A stretch of 64,000 nucleotides of DNA, taken from contig CALZFC010000067.1 in assembly GCA_945643635.1 (NCBI GenBank), positions 109,501 through 173,500 on the forward strand. The letters are read 5' to 3'. The notes beneath the pieces are model-generated. The model ran no database searches and had not been told where the DNA came from. It saw nothing but the letters and a program-made list of their open reading frames with translations. The position numbers and the translations under genes are program-made. Numbering within the stretch: position 1 is the stretch's first letter; each line of letters begins with the position of its first letter. The DNA is from Allodiplogaster sudhausi. Lineage: Eukaryota; Nematoda; Chromadorea; Rhabditida; Diplogasteridae. Below, in pieces: positions 56,723 through 64,000 of the stretch.

Positions 56723-58596
56723 TACAGCTAAACCATTTATCCAATAATATCTATCCGAATATCAAAGAAGAAGCCCATTTGGTACGGAACGATGATTGAC
56801 ATGTGGTACGGAATGAAAGTGTCGAAAAGGAAAATAAGGAGTCGATGTCTACGGTTTCTAATTGGTGCAAAGATGATGATGCAGTACGGTATATGTCCGC
56901 GTCGAAAAAGGCCTGTGGAATAGGAGGGAAGATTGAGTCAATTATCTACGCTACTTTATCAATTAATTAATTAATCTATTGATAATTAATCCTGATGACA
57001 AGGTTCATCAACGGTGAATCGTTTTAGCTAGGCAATGGTGTATTAATATGGCATATCGGCACAATAGAACCACCGAGCAATGAATATTCATGAAAAGGAA
57101 TAGCAATGTTAATAAAAACGCTTAAAAATCAATTTCGGGAATTAATTAATTAATTAATTAATTAAGGCATGAACCTTTTCAATGTTCTATGTGTTCTTCG
57201 AAGACAACAGAAAGTGAACGACAGAAATGCCGAACTGAGTCAGGTTGATGTTCAGCGAGACAAATGTTCTGGGAGGTGCCAAGGAAGCAATTAATTTAGA
57301 AAGCATATTCACGGTCACACACACTCTCTCTTCCTCTCTCTCTCTTTCTCTCTCTCTCCCTCCCACTCTTCCTCTCTTTCTCTCTTTTTCGCTCTTCTTT
57401 CTCCACCCTTCGTCCTCTTTTGCGCATATTATGTTTTTCAATCTCATTCATCTTTTCTTTGTATTTTAAACATTTCTGTCTCTATCTCTCTCCAGCTCTC
57501 TCTCTCTCTCTCTGCGTCCCCTTCTTTCACTCTCTTTCTCTCGTCCTCTCTCTATTTATCTCTCTCTCCCTCTCTCCATCCCGCCCCTCACCCTCCATCC
57601 TTCTCTCTAACTCTTCTCTCTCTCTCTGGCCACGCCCCCCTCAGCAGAATCCACATCCACCCGATCAGAAACGCCATGAAATTTATGGAATGCAACGATA
57701 CCAAGAAGACATTGCTGGGATAATTAGTGAACACAAAAACATTGTACCGAAACAAAAGTAAAAATTGAATAGCAACTCAACAGAGCGTCCAAAGGACATA
57801 CATACATGTTTACATTTGACCAGAAATTCGTCTATATATTTATCTTGAAAATGATCAAGCTGCAAATGAAGATATAAACGATAAAGGGCGGGAAGGAACT
57901 ATGGATAAGTAGTGGTAGGAGGGTAGGGAAGAGCAGCCTTATGTGTTCGGGTGCTATTTTAATCAGCCTAATTGTAAGGTGGAATGGCTCTTTGCGAGGT
58001 TGCAAGAGAATGCGACCGGCCTGAGGAAAGACAGGTTTGGATAGCAAGGCAGAGATAAGAACTTCCTTATCGATGTGGATGAAAGTGTGTGTCGATGTAT
58101 TTATTGTTAGATAATGTCTATGGTTTTTAATTTACCCGCGAAAAGATCAAATTTATCGTCCTATTCAGACAATGACTTTTTAATATGTCCGTTCGGCCCA
58201 ATAGAACCACCGGGCAACGCATATTAGTGAAATGGACGGACAAAATGTCAATCAAAAGTCGTAAAAATTAATTTCATATTCGATCAATAAGTCGGTGAAG
58301 GCGCCGATTTTCCGCTCATTCGGTCGCGAGGCGCTTTTCCCTTATTGTACTTCCGAGCTTCCTTAACTCTTCTTATTCTTGACGCGCTTTTGTAGCAACC
58401 TTAATAAAAACATAACTGGCTTTCATTAATTGCTTTTTTTTATTAAAAAAAACTCGTGTTTTTTTTTCTTTTTGCAGCCATCTCTCTCAAACTTGGACAT
58501 TATGTCATTTTGAAATTGGATAATGAAGATGGACAATATAACATGTATGTATGTAAGAATAGCCAACTTTCCGTGCTCTGATCCGTTGGGATCTTA

Positions 58597-58949
58597 TGTA
58601 ATAGCGTAGCACGACGTTGCTATTGTAGTAACTTCCTCTGCGATACGATCTAGAAGACGAGGGAGGGAGAGGGTTTTAGCAGGTTTATCAGCACACAAAC
58701 GGCTGAGGACGCAGCAACAAAAGAGACGAACTCAAACTCAACCGCGCTCTAGGCGGGAGACCACTCACACTGACTAACAATGCTAAGCCAACAAGGCCAC
58801 GTTGACAATTGACTACGTGCCATTACTAAATACAGAAACACACTAACAAATGAACACCACTAAATAACAAGGGGACACTCTACAATGGAATAACACTACA
58901 CATGGGAATGAATGGGCAAAGGGGTTCTAGAATGGGCCTGCCCATTACA
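58597..58949. mobile_element. solo LTR (unit 2 copy)
   Basis: Identical in position and ends to 52280-52632 within the second tandem unit, again flanked by CTTA. Confidence 0.6.
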
Positions 58950-59164
58950 CTTATGCCATGCGCCTGATTTGGCTGCATTGCCAAGGCGAGGGAAGACGTC
59001 ATCTTATAAAGGAAGCGTCTGTTTTACAAATGGCTTGAAATTTTGCCTTGATATATCATTATATATATATATATATATCTTTCTATTTAACATAAATCTC
59101 GAATGGTATTTTATTTTGAGTTTTGCAGTCATCACTCCCATTCTGGATACGTAATGCCACCTTA

Positions 59165-59732
59165 CCAACTTCTAGGGACCCATAACTGAAGTTTTCCTTG
59201 ACATTTTTGGGAACCTCAAGGGACCCTTAAGGGTCCCTTAGGGTACCTTTTGGGGACCCTTTAGGGGACTCTTAGGGGACCTTTTGAGGATCCTTTAGGG
59301 GACCCTTAGGGGTCCATTTGGGGACCCATTATACTAAGTTGGCAACATGCCAAATCTGGACTTGTGACCAATTAAGGTTGAAAAATTCTTCCATAGACTT
59401 TCCTGTGTAAGTCCCTCCAATATGCAAATTTATGCAAATTAGGCTGGTAATTGCGGTACTGACAACTTAGTATAGCGGGGGCAGATTTGGCATGTTGCCA
59501 ACTTAGTATAGTGGGGGTCCAAAATTGGTCACAAGTCCAGATTTGGCATGTTGCCAACTTAGTATAATGGGTCCCCAAATGGACCCCTAAGGGTCCCCTA
59601 AAGGATCCTCAAAAGGTCCCCTAAGAGTCCCCTAAAGGGTCCACAAAAGGTACCCTAAGGGACCCTTAAGGGTCCCTTGAGGTTCCCAAAAATGTCAAGG
59701 AAAACTTCAGTTATGGGTCCCTAGAAGTTGGG
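59165..59732. mobile_element. fold-back element with GGGTCCC-rich arms
   Basis: Arms 59165-59373 and 59522-59732 are inverted copies, running from CCAACTTCTAGGGACCC to GTGACCAATT. They contain many GGGACCC/GGGTCCC units and AGTTGGCAACATGCCAAAT near the spacer. In unit 1 of the tandem duplication only the left arm and part of the spacer (52848-53166) remain. No coding capacity. Confidence 0.75.
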
Positions 59733-59962
59733 AAAATGTTCGGTTAAGGGTCCCTAAAAGGACCCTTAAGGGTCCCCTGAGGGTCCCCAAAGTGGGTATC
59801 CGGGGTCCCCTAAGGGTGAGGAACAACTTTGATCTAGGGTCTCTAGGGCCTAGGAGGCCTCTAGAGGGCACTTCTCTCTAGGAAGGACCCGGACTTGGAG
59901 AAATTTGAGACTTGGGGAAATGGGTCTAAGACCCTAAGGTATGAGACCAAGCATATCTTTAT

Positions 59963-60137
59963 TCCCACGCCGAGCTGAGTCTAATGACATATAGATGAGG
60001 TCTGTACGGCCACGGGGCGCCGAGATAAGGGCGTTACACCACAACGAAAACCTGACTTTTCGAGGGGTCTGTATCTCGGAGCCCAGGGGTCGTACAGACC
60101 TCATCTATATGTCATTCGACTCAGCTCGGCGTGGGAA
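59963..60137. repeat. inverted repeat with arms of about 70 bp
   Basis: The left arm begins CCCACGCCGAGCTGAGTC and the right arm ends GACTCAGCTCGGCGTGGG. The arms share ATGACATATAGATGAGGTCT and match at about 90%, with a 25-bp loop. Possibly a small MITE or a hairpin transcript source. Confidence 0.7.
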
Positions 60138-60719
60138 AAGCTTAAAGCTATAGATCAGAACTTAGGTACCACAAACAAAAAAGTTACGGCACCCCGGGTA
60201 AGGTATGTTAAGTAAACTCGAGAAATCCCATACAAACTGCCGGACCCGAAACCCAAATAGCGTCAGCGCGCTGCGCGCGCTGTCGCCAATGTAAGAGTGC
60301 TACAATTCCAGCATTCGCACAAGCCATTGTAATAGCATATGTGTATAAAAAATATGTGCTATTCTTGCGGAACTTGCAAATTCCAAATCGTAATGATTGG
60401 CAGCCAGCACAGAAATATGATCGAAGGCGGGGTGGGAACCACTGGTGCGCGAAATGTCAAAGGATTGACATTTGCAAGCATTAATGTAAAATCGCCTGAA
60501 GCTATTCTGATGTTTATTTTTTAAATAGTTTTATTTTCTATATTAATAGTCACTATGAGAAGAGAACGAAAAGAGCGAGAGCGGGAGAGACAGAGAAAAA
60601 TGAAATTTTTTATTGGCAAAATTTTTATTGGCAATAACTCCTTATCACATGATTAAAAGTTATTGATTTTAACAGTAACATTTGCTCCCTTTAAATGAAC
60701 AAATGTTCCATTTAAAATA

Positions 60720-61112
60720 TTTTACTCTTTCCTATGATAATGGCCATTAGTATGAATGCAGTTGGATTGCTCCGATCCGCTGGTACAAAGAGATCCTGGG
60801 CGGAACTGTATATATAAGGAAAGACATATTTTGTTTATGGACGAAATATAAAAATTGAATAAAAAATGAAATAACGTAGAGCTGCTCGGCCTACTGAAAC
60901 TCCGGTTGAAGATGACGGCGAGAACGAGAATCAGGTGCGCCGTGAAGAGGATGTTGACGGACTTCGAATAATTTTTTTTCAATTATTACAAAGAGAATAT
61001 TAAAATAAATAAATGCCAGATAACACATTTTCGTTCGGATATAAGAAAATGCACATTTCCTAACATCCGAAGGCGAAGACGGCGCTTTTCGTAATGTCAT
61101 CCGGCCTTCTCA
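60720..61112 (-). CDS. possible small secreted-peptide gene, frame unresolved
   Basis: On the minus strand an ATG at about 61112 opens MRRPDDITKSAVFAF. A hydrophobic stretch (SVNILFTAHLILVLAVIF) at 60965-60910 looks like a signal peptide. A last exon after ATATACAG (60808) is open in two frames to nearby stops. Splice phases do not decide between them. Third-position GC and neighbours suggest a small secreted protein, but no family is recognised. The remainder of 59733-60720 holds no supportable gene. Confidence 0.25.
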
Positions 61113-61478
61113 TGCTGAATGGTCGGGAAGGCGGCGTGGCTATTTTAAATGTTCCATAATTTTTCAGTGATAGGTCTCCGATTAATTTCCTTTATTTTTA
61201 TATCATAGAAGCAGCCAACATGAAACAAACAGACATATTCAAACATTTCCAATTTATTATGACTATTCCGCTCATCTGAAAACCAGCTGGCTATAATCTT
61301 GACAATCAATCAGTATATTTCTTGAAAAATTTTTGATTGGTGAGATGCAAAAAGAATAGAGAGAGAAGGAGAGAGATTCAGCAGACGAGAGAGAGAGAGG
61401 TTATAGAGAAAGAGGGAAAAGAGAGAGAGAGAGAGATTCAGAGGACGAGAGAAAGAGACTATAGAGAAAGAGTGAAAG

Positions 61479-61509
<31 letters not shown>

Positions 61510-61831
61510 AGGATTGAGAGATGAATAAATTGATGCGAGCGCAGATTGAAACGTTGCGTTTAGACAATGACTTGCAAATATGGCAGATCGGCGTAGTAGA
61601 ACTACCGGGCAAGACTTATCCATGAAAAGGAATAGCAATGTTAATCAAAACTCGTAAGAAAAAAATCAATTTCGTAAACTAATTAATGAATGAATTAGTG
61701 CACGAACCTTAACAATGTTCTGAATGTTCTTCGAAGGTAACAGAAAGTAGACGACAGAGATGTAGAGCTGAGTCAGATTCATGTTCAGCGAGAGAAATAT
61801 TCAGGAAATGATGGCAGCTAAGCTTTCTCTC

Positions 61832-61872
<41 letters not shown>

Positions 61873-61912
61873 TTCTCCCTCTCCATCCGTCTCTCCAGCT
61901 ATCTCCCTCCCT

Positions 61913-61957
<45 letters not shown>

Positions 61958-62406
61958 GTTTTTCCTTAGAGATCGTTCTCTCTACATTGCGCTTATTCAA
62001 TGTTTTACAATCTCCTTCTCCTTTTTTTGTTTAACCATCACTGTCCTCCTCTCTCTGCCTTCCTCTATTTACTCTCCCTCTCTCTCTTTCTCCCTTACCA
62101 TCCGTCTCTCCAGCTATCTACCTCCTTCCCACTCTCTCTCCCCCTCTCTCTCTCTCTCTCTCTCTCCATCTCCAGGCCCGCCTTAAACGTGGAAAGCAGC
62201 GTAGTCGCGAGTTTAGTTAATTATTTTTTTAATAATTCGTGTTTCACTTATCCATAGTTAAATAATAATACTAATTAAAACTATTATAACATAATTTCGA
62301 GGCATACAAGTGCAGTAAGAGTAAGCGAACAGCGATAATATCTCAGTTTCCTAGTCTTTCGTCGCCACTTCTTCACACATCTAGAAGACTCGTGGTCAGG
62401 GGGGGG
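61113..62406. other. region with GA/CT tracts and decayed small exons
   Basis: (GA)n lies at 61350-61520; (CT)n at 61825-61960 and 62045-62170. On the minus strand 61783-61715 encodes MNLTQLYISVVYFLLPSKN followed by a GTTAAG donor, a signal-peptide-like exon. 61615-61570 is the FYYA counterpart of the C-terminal exon seen at 46.6 and 51.9 kb, here with an internal stop. No complete gene is seen. Confidence 0.4.
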
Positions 62407-62650
62407 ATCATAAATTGGCTCATAATTTGTTCTACTGGGGTTGAAATTCATTTAATTATCCACAGCCCCCGAGGTCGGCCCCGGCCCCCGCTCCCGAGCT
62501 CGGCCCGGCCCCGGCCCCCAGGGCCGGGGCCGACTCTGGGGGCCGGGGCCGGGCCGAGCTCGGGAGCGGGGGCCGGGGCCGACCTCGGGGGCTGTGGATA
62601 ATTAAATGAATTTCAACCCCAGTAGAACAAATTATGAGCCAATTTATGAT
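62407..62650. repeat. perfect palindrome, 114-bp arms, 16-bp spacer
   Basis: Arms 62407-62520 and 62537-62650 are exact reverse complements. The outer half of each arm is AT-rich (ATCATAAATTGGCTC and on). The inner half is GC-rich with GGCCCCGGCCCC units. Perfect identity implies a young element or gene conversion between arms. No coding sense. Confidence 0.95.
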
Positions 62651-62950
62651 GAAATGTTGAGATAGGGCCCGTTTCGCTCTTTCTTCTTTTCCTTCTTCAT
62701 CATCTTCTTCTTGCTGATGAAATTTATACGCGCAAAGTCTGCGAACAACATTTTTATTAAATAAATATATTTACATTTTAAATTAATTTTTTAAACACTG
62801 TTTACTTTATTACTTTTATTTTGCTGTAAATTACTATATACTACTTTATTTAAATATGCCTTTAGAATGAGCGCGCACGATGTGACCATCGCATCTGAAT
62901 GCGAGTGCCGAAGGACTCGTGCTACATCTTCTATACTTCTTGAACGCTCT

Positions 62951-62991
<41 letters not shown>

Positions 62992-63330
62992 TCTTGCTCT
63001 CTCGCTCTCTCTCTCTCTCTCTTGCCCTCTCACTCTCCCTCTCTCGCACTCTCTCGCTCTCCGTCTCTCTCGCTGTCTTTCTCTTTCTCTCTCTCGCTGT
63101 CTTTCTTTCACGCTCTCTCTCTCTCTTTCTTTCTCTTGCACTCTCGCTCTTGTCATGCAAAAAGGAGCGAATTCGACATTGACTTTCTGGGATCCTTTAA
63201 CAATGCGAGAGAGAAAATGCCGCATCCAAATTATAATCAATTTGTTTAATTATAATCCTATGGCACATGCAAGCATAGAAGGAAAATCCGACATGCTGAA
63301 CACGTTTTCCAATCTGTGAGTTCAGGTTGC
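62651..63330. other. intergenic region with CT tract
   Basis: (CT)n at 62945-63150. No gene is seen; the open frames here are microsatellite translations. Confidence 0.6.
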
Positions 63331-63373
63331 CGCATTGGTGGAAAAGGAAGAGAACAGGAGGAAAGCAAGAAGA

Positions 63374-63982
63374 ATGTCGCCCTCCGTTCCTCCGCGTCTT
63401 CATCACCTTGACATTCGCTCGCGTTGGTAAGTCCTGCATGGAAATGCAGCCAAACCATCCAGACAATGGCCATGCAGCCCACACATCCAAGTACGACAAC
63501 TTGGCTACTCTTACATATTTATATATATTTATTTTTATTTTTATCGACTTCAAATTAATTAGAATGTGACGACACATGAATAGGTTGTAGGATATAGAAT
63601 TATTATGAAATACTTGAGTATTAACATGGCCATAGTGCCAACGCATCCGCATGGCCATGATTCCGACGGACCCCAACTTATGGTTAGCAAGGTGGCTTCT
63701 TTTAACTGGTTAGCTTTTTTTTTAATGTCCAGGATGAGAGAGATGGCTAGAAAATGTTTAAAACATTCTAGTTTTTTAAAAGAAAATTTTCTCTATAGTA
63801 AACCAGTCATGTCTTTATTCAGGTCGCTACAAAAATGCATCAAGAATAAGAAGAGTGATGGAATTTCTTCTCGGAAGCGCAAGCAGGACAAGGCGACTCG
63901 CGATCAAATGAGCGGAAAATTGGCGACTTTAACGCCAAAGGCAGCGATGCCACTTCCCCTCAAGATATTTTGGAACGAATAA
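63374..63982 (+). pseudogene. second locus of the CMAM small secreted-peptide family
   Basis: Exon-like stretch 63375-63491 encodes RVFITLTFARVGKSCMEM and on, matching FVFVITALVRVGNACMAM of the gene at 25.4 kb, with a GTACGA donor. The start codon at 63374 is one base out of frame with the hydrophobic core, so the copy may be broken. A middle exon-like unit at 63626-63690 reads MAIVPTHPHGHDSDG. The last exon from 63822 (after TTCAG) is open as SLQKCIKNKKSDGISSRKRK and on to a stop at 63980, parallel to the last exon at 24.2 kb. The family is basic and Cys-poor. Function unknown. Confidence 0.4.
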
Positions 63983-64000
63983 CACACTGCAAGCTCGGTA

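Larger units (their letters stand above)
53167..59479 (+). repeat. tandem duplication, unit 2 (6313 bp)
   Basis: A second copy of 46846-53166 in direct orientation, almost identical, ending at GCGGG in the spacer of the fold-back element (59165-59732). The coding-like fragments are the same as in unit 1. Either a very recent duplication or an assembly duplicate. Confidence 0.97.

Overview
The window looks like a nematode genome fragment. Three things support this. The 22-nt nematode spliced leader SL1 occurs twice. Genes are split by short introns with TTTCAG-type acceptors. The dominant gene family encodes secreted Ascaris-type (TIL) cysteine-rich protease inhibitors. I cannot name the species. 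No CRISPR array, operon or other prokaryotic feature is visible. Most of the long Ser/Leu or Arg/Glu open frames are translations of (CT)n/(GA)n microsatellites and are not genes.

Left part (about 0.1-22.4 kb): a head-to-tail array of two-domain TIL inhibitor genes on the minus strand. Five copies are complete, each with six exons and conserved intron phases. A decayed sixth copy lies at the left edge. A 5.0-kb insertion with TA target duplication and subterminal repeats sits about 50 bp beyond the stop of the first complete copy. It carries a ribosomal protein S27-like first exon, membrane-protein exons and a convergently placed set of plus-strand exons. A 451-bp TA-flanked element sits in an intron of another copy.

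Middle (22.4-37 kb): long GA/CT tracts, a candidate small secreted-peptide gene with repeated exons (minus, 24.1-25.4 kb), a second TA-flanked element, a hAT-like element with a perfect 8-bp target duplication, the 3' end of an unrecognised plus-strand gene (29.2-29.5 kb), and a plus-strand kelch-like gene (31.2-34.9 kb) with ten phase-compatible exons.

37.1-46.0 kb: an 8.9-kb BEL/Pao LTR retroelement with an envelope-like glycoprotein region. It has 5-bp target duplications (CACTT) and LTRs differing at one base, and each LTR holds the SL1 sequence. The coding region has one frameshift and two in-frame stops.

46.0-64 kb: a region of small repeated exons. A direct tandem duplication of about 6.32 kb is nearly perfect (46846-53166 and 53167-59479). 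Each copy contains a 2.8-kb TA-flanked element and a solo LTR. Beyond it lie a fold-back element, a 70-bp-arm inverted repeat, a perfect 114-bp-arm palindrome, and a second locus of the small secreted-peptide family (plus strand, 63.4-63.98 kb). The gene families have grown by local duplication and have been repeatedly invaded by mobile elements. All exon models come from reading splice signals and phases by eye.
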